A stretch of 64,000 bases of DNA from Candidatus Saccharimonadota bacterium (GCA_030528025.1 JAUMZP010000001.1:1-64000), one strand, 5' to 3'; counted from the stretch's first letter, positions 17,770-27,072 are shown. A program made the numbers and translations. Notes: generated from the letters alone by a model not told the origin.

Positions 17770-18777
17770 TTATTCCATTGCGCGGCCAAGATGCTGTCGT
17801 GCCCGTGGTGTCACCCGCCGGCCTCGCGGCGTTCGCTCTATAAAACCAATCTGCAGGAGATATGGCTCATAGAAGTCTTCGATCGTCGTTGTCTCATCAC
17901 CTGTCAGAGCAGCAATTGTCGTCAGACCAACCGGGCTATCGCCATAGGTATCGAGCATCGAGAGTAGCAGGTTGCGGTCAGCTGGGTCGAGGCCAAGCTC
18001 GTCGACTTCCAGCAGGGTTAGCGCCTGTGTTGTCGTTGCTACATCAATAATACCATCACCGTTTACGTCCGCGTAGTCACGCACCCGCTTGAGCAAGCGA
18101 TTAGCAATCCGTGGTGTGAGGCGCGCCCTCGTGGAAAGCAATCGCGATGCCTCTGGCTTGATGCGCGTCTCGAGGATAGTCGCCGCCCGCGTGATAATCT
18201 GCGCAATCTCCTCTGGAGTGTAAAATTCCAAACGATAGATATGCCCAAATCGGTCGCGCAGTGGCGCTGCAAGACTCCCCGTCCGTGTCGTCGCGCCAAT
18301 CACTGTAAAGCGTGGTAGATCAAGCCGGACACTGCGGGCCGCTGGCCCTTTGCCAATGACAATATCGAGTTTAAAATCCTCCATCGCCGAGTATAAAATC
18401 TCTTCCACAGCTCGCCCCAAGCGGTGGATCTCGTCGATAAACAACACATCGCCATCATTAAGGTTGGTCAAGATCGATGCTAAGTCGCCCGCTTTCTCGA
18501 TCGCCGGACCACTGGTGACTCGCAAGCCAGCTCCCATCTCGTTGGCAATCACCGCCGCCATCGTCGTCTTGCCAAGGCCAGGTGGGCCATAGAGCAAGAC
18601 ATGGTCGATCGGCTCACCACGCTTCTTGGCTGCCGCAATTGCCAACTGCAAATTCTTCTTCAGTCGCTCCTGCCCCACATACTCCGCAAAGCGCTGTGGT
18701 CGCAGCGTCACCTCAATGCGTTGCTCCTCGCTATCATCCGCGTGGCTACTGGTATCAACAATTCGTTCTATCGCCAT
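17770..18777 (-). CDS. ruvB: RuvB, Holliday-junction branch-migration helicase
   Basis: AAA+ motor that drives branch migration with RuvA. The 335-residue protein has Walker [10 protein letters not shown] near residue 65, Walker [10 protein letters not shown], sensor 1 TTRTG, the arginine-finger region [11 protein letters not shown]-like ([12 protein letters not shown]) and the C-terminal winged helix with [14 protein letters not shown]. Length is standard. ruvA and ruvC are within 7 kb in the same orientation but each starts its own unit. Confidence 0.97.
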   Translation of the reverse strand: MAIERIVDTSSHADDSEEQRIEVTLRPQRFAEYVGQERLKKNLQLAIAAAKKRGEPIDHVLLYGPPGLGKTTMAAVIANEMGAGLRVTSGPAIEKAGDLASILTNLNDGDVLFIDEIHRLGRAVEEILYSAMEDFKLDIVIGKGPAARSVRLDLPRFTVIGATTRTGSLAAPLRDRFGHIYRLEFYTPEEIAQIITRAATILETRIKPEASRLLSTRARLTPRIANRLLKRVRDYADVNGDGIIDVATTTQALTLLEVDELGLDPADRNLLLSMLDTYGDSPVGLTTIAALTGDETTTIEDFYEPYLLQIGFIERTPRGRRVTPRARQHLGRAME

Positions 18778-18783
18778 AGGTTT

Positions 18784-18792
18784 ATTATATCA
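18784..18792 (-). promoter_or_regulatory. Leaderless promoter of ruvB
   Basis: Extended -10 TGA-TATAAT on the minus strand (hexamer 18784-18789), then exactly six bases (AAACCT) and ATG at 18777. Confidence 0.65.
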
Positions 18793-18871
18793 TTGGTGAT
18801 GCATGATAAATTATCTATGCGATTTTTTACGAAGATAAACAAAGTACCTTGTATTACTTCCGCTGGTTGCC

Positions 18872-19339
18872 TTAAGACTGTGGTAAGTTCTCTTGCACCG
18901 CAAGGACAATCTTGCCAAACAGCTCCTCGCCCACACGGTGCTCACCACTCTCTAGATGCCGTGGCCACTTTGGATCAGGGAATTCCTCCCCCGCAAAGTG
19001 TGTACCGTTAGCATAGCGCGGGTAGAGGTGCCAGTGCACATGGGTCGACTGCCCAGCCTTGACGGCATTGTTCATCAGGCATTCCCAGTTGCACACGTCT
19101 GCACCAAAGGCCTGAGTAATTGCGCGCTCCATGCTGCGGATCACTACGTGGAGCTCGCGCCAATCGGTCTCATCGAGCTCGCTAAGTGATGACTTGTGCT
19201 CACGTAGCGTCACAAACCCCTTGCCTAGATATAGCTGATTACGATCGAGCACCGCATTCCATCGATCGGTTCGCATGACCACCGCTGGGTCATCAATTGT
19301 TTGTTCTGCCACAAATGGGCAGATATCACAGTTTTTCAT
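18872..19339 (-). CDS. HIT-family nucleotide-binding protein
   Basis: A 155-residue histidine-triad protein, probably a nucleotide hydrolase or transferase. The N-terminus has CDICPF, a zinc-ribbon-like pair seen in many HIT proteins, and the triad motif HVHWHLYPR is near residue 107, preceded by NWECLMNNAVKAGQS. The start at 19339 has a near-perfect anti-SD complement, AAGGAGGTGAT. Directly upstream is the HD-domain gene, so the two may be co-transcribed. The substrate cannot be told. Confidence 0.88.
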   Translation of the reverse strand: MKNCDICPFVAEQTIDDPAVVMRTDRWNAVLDRNQLYLGKGFVTLREHKSSLSELDETDWRELHVVIRSMERAITQAFGADVCNWECLMNNAVKAGQSTHVHWHLYPRYANGTHFAGEEFPDPKWPRHLESGEHRVGEELFGKIVLAVQENLPQS

Positions 19340-19392
19340 TTTTATCACCTCCTTCTCTTGCTCTATTGTAGAGGAGAAGATGCTGCTTGTCA

Positions 19393-20133
19393 TTACTGAT
19401 TATTCTGTCGCTTAAGCCACGGGTTGCTCATTTCCATAATGCGCTTACGGTGAGATTTAAGAGTATCCAATCGTTTTTTGATTTCGTCCTCAGCAATACC
19501 AAGTAATTGAAAGTCGTTTTTCAATGACTCCATGTATATTGGGAAGAATTTTGCCTCAAACTTCTGGAAGTTCTCCCATAACATATCTGGATGCTCCTCA
19601 TGATGGAATGCCTCGGCACCGCGCCAGAATGTCTCCCAATCAGCTGTCATATAGGCCATATCAGCGTGATGGAGTAGCTTCGCCTCGGGTGTATCACGCT
19701 GTTGGAGCGCAGGCACCATAATTGTACCCCTAATAGCCCGATCAAGAAAAGCAATCTCGTGATCAGTCAGGCCAATATCATTACTCTTGATATCTTCCTT
19801 CATGAGTGCTATTGCATATTCTTCCTTCGTCGGATACTCCTGGGCCTCATCATCGTCAAAACCAGCATCATGCCAGGCCGCCGCTAGGGCAAGGAGGTCT
19901 TTTTGCCATGGAGTGGTCACACGCGGATAGCTATCACTGGGCAAAAGTTCTACAAGCTCGCCAACTGCCTCCATCACATCTTTCATGTGCCCAGGGTGGT
20001 GGTAAGGTAGCTCAGGATAGCGCTTACTAGCTCGAACTACCGACCCTTCAAAGGCTTTTGTATAATGCTCCTTTGACTGGCTAATCGATTCATGTGCACT
20101 ATCAACCTGAGAGTTAGGGAATTTATCAAACAT
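19393..20133 (-). CDS. HD-domain phosphohydrolase-like protein
   Basis: A 246-residue soluble protein with an HD-superfamily metal site: HHPGHMKDV near residue 45, AAWHDAGFDD (the His-Asp doublet) near residue 87, and the later HHADMAYM near 155. Similar proteins hydrolyse phosphate esters of nucleotides, but the substrate is unknown. The C-terminus is charged and helical. The ATG at 20133 is nine bases after a TATAAT box, so the leader is about 3 nt and the gene may head a unit with the HIT gene. Confidence 0.8.
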   Translation of the reverse strand: MFDKFPNSQVDSAHESISQSKEHYTKAFEGSVVRASKRYPELPYHHPGHMKDVMEAVGELVELLPSDSYPRVTTPWQKDLLALAAAWHDAGFDDDEAQEYPTKEEYAIALMKEDIKSNDIGLTDHEIAFLDRAIRGTIMVPALQQRDTPEAKLLHHADMAYMTADWETFWRGAEAFHHEEHPDMLWENFQKFEAKFFPIYMESLKNDFQLLGIAEDEIKKRLDTLKSHRKRIMEMSNPWLKRQNNQ

Positions 20134-20142
20134 AGATGTCCT

Positions 20143-20148
20143 ATTATA
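20143..20148 (-). promoter_or_regulatory. -10 box of the HD-domain gene
   Basis: TATAAT on the minus strand, nine bases before ATG; predicted leader about 3 nt. Confidence 0.5.
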
Positions 20149-20202
20149 TGGATAAATTTATCAGTTGTCAACAGAGGTACCTATACACCTCAGCTGTGGG
20201 TA

Positions 20203-20772
20203 TTATAACCGACGAATTTTTTTGCCAGTCGGCTTGCCAATCCCACGCAGGTGCGGTAATGTTGTGGCTACAACAACGCCAGCCGCTATACCGCCTGCGA
20301 GACGCGTTCGCCCTGGATTACCACGTGCCGCTATAACGGCAAGCGTCGCCGTAGCGATATTAGCGGCTCGTTTGTAGCGACCACCCTTGGTTACCTCACC
20401 AGTTTTTGCCAGGTGGTAAGCATTGGCTGCGCCAGTTGCTGCCTGCCCAAGTGCAACGGCGGCAATTCCCGCTCGCGCCTCAGGGTAACGCTTGCCTAGC
20501 TCATACATCACGCGCACCACAGCAGCTGTGTCCACCACACCATCAGTTACACGGCGCAGAGGCGTATCGTCAAGAATTTGCCCATCAGCAACATCAGCTG
20601 CCATAAAAGCTGCAAGCGCAAGGCCAATTGGCTTGCCGTCACGCGCCTGCCGTGCAATATATTCTACGCCACCATAGCGCAGGGCTGTTAGCCCCACACT
20701 CGCCATTTCTGTTAGACGAGACACGTGTTGCACATCCGGTTGCTCTGAATTCTTCTGCTCAGGATTTTTCAC
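20203..20772 (-). CDS. Membrane-associated protein resembling CDP-alcohol phosphatidyltransferases
   Basis: A 189-residue Ala/Gly-rich protein with several weakly hydrophobic helices. Residues about 55-80 contain ADVADG, then TPLRRVTDGVVD. This recalls the CDP-alcohol phosphatidyltransferase signature DxxDG...R...DxxxD, which would mean phospholipid head-group chemistry, but the spacing differs from the classical motif and the membrane helices are poor. The start is GTG at 20772. A degenerate or divergent family member is possible; alternatively an unrelated protein. It is last in a run of same-strand genes after pbp1A-ruvA. Confidence 0.65.
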   Translation of the reverse strand: MKNPEQKNSEQPDVQHVSRLTEMASVGLTALRYGGVEYIARQARDGKPIGLALAAFMAADVADGQILDDTPLRRVTDGVVDTAAVVRVMYELGKRYPEARAGIAAVALGQAATGAANAYHLAKTGEVTKGGRYKRAANIATATLAVIAARGNPGRTRLAGGIAAGVVVATTLPHLRGIGKPTGKKIRRL

Positions 20773-20812
20773 ACCATGTGCTAGTATCTCATATTTTTTG
20801 CATTATTCCTAA

Positions 20813-21232
20813 TCAATGATCAAGGTCAGCAATAATTTCATCTACCGAGTTACACAAGCGAATCGAGGGATGAAAATAAAAGATTGTTGCATGCTTGCGT
20901 TGACCCAATAGATAAATTCGTGGTGAACCGGTGGTGGTATTGAGCGCAAGCGCTCCACCCAGCTCAACATACATGCCCTTACCTGCTTTTTCATTATCGG
21001 TGCAGATAATGTAGACGTCGCTCTGGGTTACACCATTCATGTCATTTGTGGCACGGCGTGCTGACTCTGCCGCTTGATCGAACTTCGTCTGCTGACCAAC
21101 CAACATCTTACTGCCACCTTCGTTGCGCGTCCAATCATGAGTAATCTCATGCCCAGCCGCCACCAACGCTGCCTGCACTCGCTGCACTACAGGAATATCA
21201 CCAATCTGTCCTGACACAAATACTTTTGCCAT
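20813..21232 (-). CDS. Nucleoside 2-deoxyribosyltransferase-like protein
   Basis: A 139-residue Rossmann-like protein. It starts KVFVSGQI, has HEITHDWTRNEGG and the family-type segment QSDVYIICTDN followed by GMYVELGGALAL, where the Glu in a G-x-x-x-E-x-G context is the expected nucleophile of the 2-deoxyribosyltransferase fold. Such enzymes exchange bases on (deoxy)nucleosides or hydrolyse nucleotides, useful in a salvage-dependent organism. The ATG at 21232 has GAGGAG upstream and lies 22 nt after the ruvA stop, so it belongs to the pbp1A-ruvA unit. Confidence 0.75.
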   Translation of the reverse strand: MAKVFVSGQIGDIPVVQRVQAALVAAGHEITHDWTRNEGGSKMLVGQQTKFDQAAESARRATNDMNGVTQSDVYIICTDNEKAGKGMYVELGGALALNTTTGSPRIYLLGQRKHATIFYFHPSIRLCNSVDEIIADLDH

Positions 21233-21254
21233 CCTGTCTCCTCTCTTTATATTG

Positions 21255-21830
21255 TTATTGCTTCAAAGCCATTGTCACTCGCTGCGCCGTCGGCAAGCTC
21301 GTATCAATATGAGCAAGTGCTTTGGTGGCATCTGCCAACGTATAGCCTAGCGCAACCAACGCTTCGAGCGCTTCGTCGTTTGTATCAAGCTCCGCCTGCA
21401 CAGGTGCGTCGTGAGCAGCATAGTACGTTGGCACGCCCACCTTATCTCGCAGGTCTACTACCACACGCTCAGCAGTCTTTTTGCCCACCCCACTGGCTTT
21501 TTGGATAAAGGCCGCATCGGCATTGGCTAAGGCATTACGCACCTGCTCAGCCTCACCAAGGCTGAGGATAGCCAGTGCCGCCTTGGGGCCCACGCCTTGC
21601 ACAGTGATGAGCAGCTCAAACAGTTTCTTGGCTGCCCGTGACGAAAAGCCAAACAGTTCCTGAGCTTGCTCTCGAATGTGGTGATATGTATAGAGCTTGA
21701 CTGCCTCACCAAGCTGCATCGCATCATAATCATGTGCTGCGACCGCTATCTCATAGCCAACCCCTTGCACATCAATGATGACACTACCCGCAAATTTCTC
21801 ATCAACTCGGCCAGCAATATGAGCAATCAT
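21255..21830 (-). CDS. ruvA: RuvA, Holliday-junction binding protein
   Basis: Tetrameric junction-binding partner of RuvB. The 191-residue protein has the N-terminal OB fold (MIAHIAGRVDEKF), the two helix-hairpin-helix motifs (ELLITVQGVGPKAALAIL and FIQKASGVGKKTAERVV) and the C-terminal RuvB-binding three-helix domain (EALVALGYTLADATKAL). Length is normal. A strong GAGGAGG lies just inside the intergenic gap to pbp1A, 18 nt upstream, so ruvA is translated from the pbp1A transcript. Confidence 0.97.
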   Translation of the reverse strand: MIAHIAGRVDEKFAGSVIIDVQGVGYEIAVAAHDYDAMQLGEAVKLYTYHHIREQAQELFGFSSRAAKKLFELLITVQGVGPKAALAILSLGEAEQVRNALANADAAFIQKASGVGKKTAERVVVDLRDKVGVPTYYAAHDAPVQAELDTNDEALEALVALGYTLADATKALAHIDTSLPTAQRVTMALKQ

Positions 21831-21848
21831 CCACGCCTCCTCGGAGTA

Positions 21849-24374
21849 CTAAAAGTTAGTCCTGAAGAAGTTGTTGTTATTGCCACCAGTATTGTTCTGA
21901 CTATTCTGCCCAGAGCTATCATCATCGCTCGTACCACCAGTACCAGAAGTATCACCACTCGTACCACCAGTGTTACCACTGTTGCCGGTATTATTGCGGC
22001 GGCGAGTATTACTGTTGATGGTCGAGCTATTATCGCTGTCGTCGCTTGTGTTACCAGAGCTTCCACTGCTGCTTGATCGACAACTCGCAATGTTCTTTGA
22101 GTACCGGCTACTATCAAAGTCCTTCTCATCGATAGCAATGATGCGCTTTCGTTCAACGTCACAGACGCGGATTTGTTGCTTGGTCGTGGAACAGTCTGAG
22201 CTGTTTTTTGAGTACTTCGTGCTGTCGAAGTCATCTTCGTAGATAGACTCCATCTTTTTATCACTGAGATTACAGACTTCGATCTTGGTGCGCACAACAT
22301 TACACTGCTTAGTTGGCAATGCGCCAGTCAGGAAGTATTCTTTGTATGTCCCCTTGGCATTCTCAGTAGTAGCCAGGCCACCGTCGCTCGTACAGACCGA
22401 GCGCTGCACGACGCCACTAGGCACAGGGAACTGGGTATTCGACTGGCCCGCCAAGAGCTTCGTCATTGTGTTGCGCCAGATCGGCCCTGCCATATCCGAG
22501 CCACCATTTTTCATTGGTGTATTGTCATTATTACCAACCCAAACGCCAACGGCATACTCTGGGTTATAGCCAATCGTCCACGCATCTTTATTATCATTGG
22601 TTGTTCCTGTCTTGACGGCCGCAGTATGGCCAGGCACCGTGAGGGTTGAGCCAAACACGCTCGCTCGTGCCGAATTATCGGACAAAATGTTTGAGATCAA
22701 GTAGGCCCCGCCTTCGCTAATTGCCCGCTTGCTCGTTGCGTTGGGCCAGCTAACTTTCTTGTTGTATTTGTCGTTAACCTGCTCAATGAGCCCCAGTTCA
22801 AATTGCTGCCCTTGGTTGCCAAATGCTGCATAGGCATTAGTCATTTGCGTTAGTGACGCCTCACCGGAGCCAAGTGCGAGAGACAAGCCATTCTTCTCAC
22901 CTGTTGCTTGAGTAATCGACGAGATACCAAGATTGTTAGCCGTTTGAACCGACTTACTAATACCAAACTTCTTCATAATCTCCACACTTGGGATATTCAG
23001 CGACCAGCTAATTGCTCGACGCGTCGTCACACTCCCGTGCCAACGTTTATCAGCGTTGAGCGGCTGGTAGCCACCGCCAAAGTCCGTTGGCTTATCTTGG
23101 AAAATTGTCGCTGGTGTAATAACCCCCTCGGCTAGTGCCCCGGCATAGTAGATCGGCTTGAAGCTACTGCCTGGCTGGCGCGGCGTTGTTGCCATATTGA
23201 CATTACCCCACTGTGGGTTATTGTAGTCGGCACTACCCACTAGTGCACGTACGCGGCCTGTCTTGACGTCTATCACAACACCACTCGCATTCGTCCCACC
23301 ACGGTTGTTGAGGTATGGAATCTGCTTGGAGACGTTATCGATCAGCATCTGCTGCGTATCCATATTGAGCGTTGTCTTCACCTGATAGCCCGAACGCATT
23401 AACTTATCATACGCATTTTTATCGTCCGCACTGTATAGCTTCTGTTTAAGCTGGTTTATAACCATCTGCGCAAAGTGTGGTGCAATCGACTTAACGGTAT
23501 TTGCCGTCGATGCATACGAGAGCTGCTGCGCATACGCTGCGTCTTTTTGCTCATTAGTGATGGCACCCACATCAACCATGCGGCCGAGCACTGTCTTTTG
23601 ACGCTGCTTGGCCTTTTCTGGGCTGCCGCTGATTGGCGAGTAGGCGGTTGGTGCTGGCAGCACACCAACGAGCATAGCACTCTCAGCCAATGTGAGATCC
23701 TTCGGCGCTTTACCAAAGTAAATCTTGGCTGCCTCTTCGATGCCGAATGAGTCTTCGCCATAATACACAGAGTTGAGATACATCTCGAGGATTTGGTCCT
23801 TCGTATAGTTCTGCTCGATCGCGAGCGCTACGAACAGCTCTTGATATTTACGCATAAAGGTCTGTTCGCTTGTGAGGACGGTGTTCTTGGCGAGTTGCTG
23901 CGTAATGGTCGAGCCACCACCATGGCGCTGGAAGGCTGCCCGGAAGATACCGATTAGACTAAACCCAGGGTGTTTATAGAAGTCTTTGTCCTCACTAGCC
24001 AGTAGCGCATTTTTCATACTGTCTGAGATGTCAGCTAGTTTCACCATATTGCGGTGCTGGGCTCGCCCCACACTATAGAGTGGCTTGTTGTTGACATCAT
24101 TGAGGACAATACCAGTGTTGTTGCGGTTCATCAGCCGTTCTTGATCGGAGATATCACGTGCATAATATAGGTATGTCAAGATCGGCACAATCAGCAAGAA
24201 GAGCAAAAACGGCGTCAGGATCACCATCGCCTTCTTCTTTTTGCTCATATTCCAAAACCACAAGAAATGTTTATGCTCGCGTCTTCGGCGCGGTGGCTTC
24301 GACTGGCGAACTTCTCCAAAGTTGGCATATCTGCCCATCCGAGCTGGTTGTTGTCTTCCTCGCGGTAGTTGCAT
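21849..24374 (-). CDS. Class A penicillin-binding protein (PBP1A-like)
   Basis: Bifunctional peptidoglycan synthase, 841 residues. A basic cytoplasmic N-terminus (1-48) and one membrane helix (about 49-70) precede the GT51 glycosyltransferase domain (EDKDFYKHPG near 126, GGGSTITQQLAKN, RKYQE) and the transpeptidase domain (GSSFKP serine near 401, SLN, KTG near 586). The C-terminus holds two similar Cys-bounded modules (each with DFDS..YSKN and a closing Cys), then a Ser/Thr/Gly/Asn-rich tail of about 80 residues, likely reaching through the wall. Heads the unit with ruvA; the promoter is leaderless. Confidence 0.95.
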   Translation of the reverse strand: MQLPRGRQQPARMGRYANFGEVRQSKPPRRRREHKHFLWFWNMSKKKKAMVILTPFLLFLLIVPILTYLYYARDISDQERLMNRNNTGIVLNDVNNKPLYSVGRAQHRNMVKLADISDSMKNALLASEDKDFYKHPGFSLIGIFRAAFQRHGGGSTITQQLAKNTVLTSEQTFMRKYQELFVALAIEQNYTKDQILEMYLNSVYYGEDSFGIEEAAKIYFGKAPKDLTLAESAMLVGVLPAPTAYSPISGSPEKAKQRQKTVLGRMVDVGAITNEQKDAAYAQQLSYASTANTVKSIAPHFAQMVINQLKQKLYSADDKNAYDKLMRSGYQVKTTLNMDTQQMLIDNVSKQIPYLNNRGGTNASGVVIDVKTGRVRALVGSADYNNPQWGNVNMATTPRQPGSSFKPIYYAGALAEGVITPATIFQDKPTDFGGGYQPLNADKRWHGSVTTRRAISWSLNIPSVEIMKKFGISKSVQTANNLGISSITQATGEKNGLSLALGSGEASLTQMTNAYAAFGNQGQQFELGLIEQVNDKYNKKVSWPNATSKRAISEGGAYLISNILSDNSARASVFGSTLTVPGHTAAVKTGTTNDNKDAWTIGYNPEYAVGVWVGNNDNTPMKNGGSDMAGPIWRNTMTKLLAGQSNTQFPVPSGVVQRSVCTSDGGLATTENAKGTYKEYFLTGALPTKQCNVVRTKIEVCNLSDKKMESIYEDDFDSTKYSKNSSDCSTTKQQIRVCDVERKRIIAIDEKDFDSSRYSKNIASCRSSSSGSSGNTSDDSDNSSTINSNTRRRNNTGNSGNTGGTSGDTSGTGGTSDDDSSGQNSQNNTGGNNNNFFRTNF

Positions 24375-24380
24375 AGTTTA

Positions 24381-24389
24381 ATTATACCA
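24381..24389 (-). promoter_or_regulatory. Leaderless promoter of the class A PBP gene
   Basis: Extended -10 TGG-TATAAT on the minus strand (hexamer 24381-24386), then exactly six bases (TAAACT) and ATG at 24374. Confidence 0.65.
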
Positions 24390-24524
24390 TCGTTCTGGCG
24401 CAATGTGCTGAAAACACCAATCTTAGCGCTTTTCTCTTTCTCATCTCTGATAGAGCACAAGCGTAAGCTTTTTTACAATCTGGTTTCTGACTTTGTCAGT
24501 GTAGCTGCGTCCAACAGCAGCTCA

Positions 24525-25001
24525 CTATCTCTGCCGCGTCATAAATGCTGCCATAATCGCTGCCGCGAGGGCGTCTGCACAGTCGTCTGGCTTGGGTACC
24601 TTCTGAAGGCCTAGTTGGAGCCGTACCATCTCTTGCACTTGCTTTTTATCTGCTTTGCCATAGCCAGTGATTGTCTGCTTGATCTGGAGTGGTGTATATT
24701 CCTCAATCCGCAGCCCTGCCCGCTGGCCAGTCAGTAGCACTACGCCACGTGCTTCGGCTACGCTCATAGCGGTAGTTATATTGCGGGCAAAGAAGAGCTT
24801 CTCGATCGCCATCATTGTCGGCTGTGTCTCTGCAATAATACTCGTGAGACCATCGAATATCTCACCAAGGCGCTCTGGTATTGGAGTATGTGCTGGCGTT
24901 GTAATGACACCAGCTGTGACGAGTTGTGTTACGCCACCATGAGCGTCGATGACGCCAAAGCCAAGGATACCAGTGCCCGGGTCTATACCAATAATTCGCA
25001 T
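24525..25001 (-). CDS. ruvC: RuvC, Holliday-junction resolvase
   Basis: Endonuclease that cuts Holliday junctions. The 158-residue protein starts MRIIGIDPGTGILG with the first catalytic Asp, has the Glu in MAIEKLFFARN near residue 69, and the C-terminal acidic pair in DDCADALAAAI. Length is standard. Here ruvC is separated from ruvA by the PBP gene. Its promoter is leaderless. Confidence 0.96.
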   Translation of the reverse strand: MRIIGIDPGTGILGFGVIDAHGGVTQLVTAGVITTPAHTPIPERLGEIFDGLTSIIAETQPTMMAIEKLFFARNITTAMSVAEARGVVLLTGQRAGLRIEEYTPLQIKQTITGYGKADKKQVQEMVRLQLGLQKVPKPDDCADALAAAIMAAFMTRQR

Positions 25002-25007
25002 GGTGCT

Positions 25008-25013
25008 AGTATA
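25008..25013 (-). promoter_or_regulatory. Leaderless promoter of ruvC
   Basis: TATACT on the minus strand, then exactly six bases (AGCACC) and ATG at 25001. Confidence 0.65.
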
Positions 25014-25065
25014 GCTGAATCTGAGAACTTCTGCTATATACCGCTATGGTATAGCTAATGAGACT

Positions 25066-26853
25066 CTAACCTTTGTGCACCATCCGGCGCAACCACTGGC
25101 CAATCTCACTACGCCACTCCCAGCCAGCATAGCCCACTGCCACGATAGCTACTCCACCAATCATCCACCAGACAATCTCTGTCTGTCCATTATTACTACC
25201 CGGCTCAACAGCGTAGCCTGCGGCTGGTATTTTGCTAGTCTTGCTCGTCGATTTGCGGCAGCGATTGGTCGATGGATTACGCTCCCAGCCTGGCTTGCAG
25301 GGCGTCAGCTGGCGACTATTTGCTGCGCCAAGCTTTTTGCAGCGGCCGGTCGCTGGGTTGCGATAGTACCCTGCTTTACATACAGCAGCTGGTGCCTTGC
25401 CGCCAGCGAGCGCTCGGCAGCGCCCTGTGGCAGGATTGCGATACTGCCCCGCCTTGCACGCAGCCAATTGCTGGCCAGTGGCAGATACTGCGCGGCAACG
25501 GCCCGTTGCGGGGTTACGCTCTTGGCCTGGTTTACAGATAGTTAACTTTTGAGCATGAGAAGTACTACGCGCCACCTTTGCATTGCCGGCTCTTTGGCTT
25601 GATTGTTTCTCACTGCTGTTGATTTTCCGACAACGATTTGTTGCGGGGTTGCGTTCTTGGCCAGTGGGGCAAGGTTTGCCCGATGGCTGATGAGGTGAGG
25701 CTGGTGTATCAGTGATGATATTATCGGCTTGGTCGGGGCTTGGTGTTGTCCATTGCCACGTGCCAGTTTGCGAATTGTATGCCCAAGACTTGCCCTGGTG
25801 CGCAGCCTGCCCTGCACCGCTATATGCATCAATGCGCGGCGAAAAGCTCACTAAGCCATACTGGTCCTCAAACCATAGTGTACCACTGCGCAGTATTGCA
25901 AGCTCCGCACCATTTGCCTGAGCACGAATCGTCAGCACCTGGCCTGGCGCAATAGTCCCCGCAAGAGACGAGGTATTTCGCACAGTACTATTGCTGCCAG
26001 GTGTACCACTACGCAAACGATAGGCAGCAAGGTCGATTGGCTGGTCGCCGGTATTTTTGATCTTGACATATTTTTGGCAATTGTCTGGTGCTGTGTCGCA
26101 GGTGTGTGGATGAGGCAAGACCTCAAGAATTTGCAAAGGTGGCTCGCCTGGCGCTTCGTACGGCGCAGTTACCTCAGCTTCACCAGATCGTGCTCGAAAG
26201 TCCTTGGCAAATATCCCAGTCCGCGCCGCTGCCGTCCAGCGTGCACGCTCCCAGACGAGTGCACCTGCAAGCTCGTCTACAGCTGCACTTGCTTTGTCAA
26301 TGGTCGCACCCGATCGCTCCAGCGTCACATCATACCGCGTGACTTGCTCGCCATCTGGCACACTTGGGCAACCCTGGAGCTGTGCGCCATCTGTTGGGGC
26401 CACTGCTGGATGGTAGTAGCGCACCGACGACTGGGGTGGTGCATATCCTTGTAGATTGACGCGACACGTGTAGTCGGTGTGGTTTGTGCTAGCACTGACA
26501 ACAAGTGTGACATCACTAAGCGGTACAAACTGACGTGCAGTATTGTGCAGCTCAACTGCACTCACCGTGCGCCGGTCTGTTGTGTGGAGCGCCCCGATCA
26601 TCAATGCATCGTGTTCAGTATGAGCAGCAAGGTGCGCTACAGGCTGTGCTGCTGGAAACTTGCTGCTAGCAGTATCATCACGCGCCGCTGCCCGTTCAAA
26701 TAAAAAATCGCCGATGGCGGCGACTGGGGTGGCAAAATAAGCAGTGGAAGAATCAGCACCAAGCGCAGAAGCTCCGGCTATTCCTGGTATCATCATGGTT
26801 ACGGCAAGCCCATATGCAATAATTCGCCGGGCATAATTCCGCATAGTTTGCAT
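25066..26853 (-). CDS. Surface protein with a lamin-tail domain and Cys-bounded RNPATGRC repeats
   Basis: A 595-residue exported protein. A signal peptide (about 1-32, ending near GASA) is followed by a beta-rich region (60-220), a lamin-tail (LTD) domain at about 250-350 (QILEVLPHPHTC, YVKIKNTGDQPIDLAAYRLR, FEDQYGLVSF), a proline-rich link, five copies of a short repeat of the form C-x-x-G-x-x-RNP-A/S-T-x-R-C (about 395-550) and a C-terminal membrane helix with a basic tail (about 560-595). This topology puts the LTD and repeats outside the cell. The ATG at 26853 has GAGGAGG upstream. Ligand unknown; adhesion or host contact is a guess. Confidence 0.85.
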   Translation of the reverse strand: MQTMRNYARRIIAYGLAVTMMIPGIAGASALGADSSTAYFATPVAAIGDFLFERAAARDDTASSKFPAAQPVAHLAAHTEHDALMIGALHTTDRRTVSAVELHNTARQFVPLSDVTLVVSASTNHTDYTCRVNLQGYAPPQSSVRYYHPAVAPTDGAQLQGCPSVPDGEQVTRYDVTLERSGATIDKASAAVDELAGALVWERARWTAAARTGIFAKDFRARSGEAEVTAPYEAPGEPPLQILEVLPHPHTCDTAPDNCQKYVKIKNTGDQPIDLAAYRLRSGTPGSNSTVRNTSSLAGTIAPGQVLTIRAQANGAELAILRSGTLWFEDQYGLVSFSPRIDAYSGAGQAAHQGKSWAYNSQTGTWQWTTPSPDQADNIITDTPASPHQPSGKPCPTGQERNPATNRCRKINSSEKQSSQRAGNAKVARSTSHAQKLTICKPGQERNPATGRCRAVSATGQQLAACKAGQYRNPATGRCRALAGGKAPAAVCKAGYYRNPATGRCKKLGAANSRQLTPCKPGWERNPSTNRCRKSTSKTSKIPAAGYAVEPGSNNGQTEIVWWMIGGVAIVAVGYAGWEWRSEIGQWLRRMVHKG

Positions 26854-27037
26854 TTTGTTTTTCCTCCTCGCCACGATTATGCGCAAAGCAACCATCTCGG
26901 TCAAGCACAAGCACATTATTTTGTTGGTCACGCAAATTAATACGGTGGTCGGATTTTGTTCTCTGCCACACAATAATAGCGAGAAATAGGGATTAAGATT
27001 TTATAATGCGGATCTTCAAGCTTTCAAACAGATACAA

Positions 27038-27060
27038 CAAAAAACAGGCCGTCTCGCCTG
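27038..27060 (-). terminator. Terminator of tRNA-Lys
   Basis: CAGGC/GCCTG stem with a short loop, followed on the minus strand by six T residues, just past the tRNA 3' end. Confidence 0.65.
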
Positions 27061-27072
27061 CTAATTGATCAA

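Noticed and set aside
21849-22080. Ser/Thr/Gly/Asn-coding repeats at the PBP C-terminus as a CRISPR-like or tandem DNA repeat
   Set aside because: The period is irregular and the frame is coding; it is a disordered protein tail.
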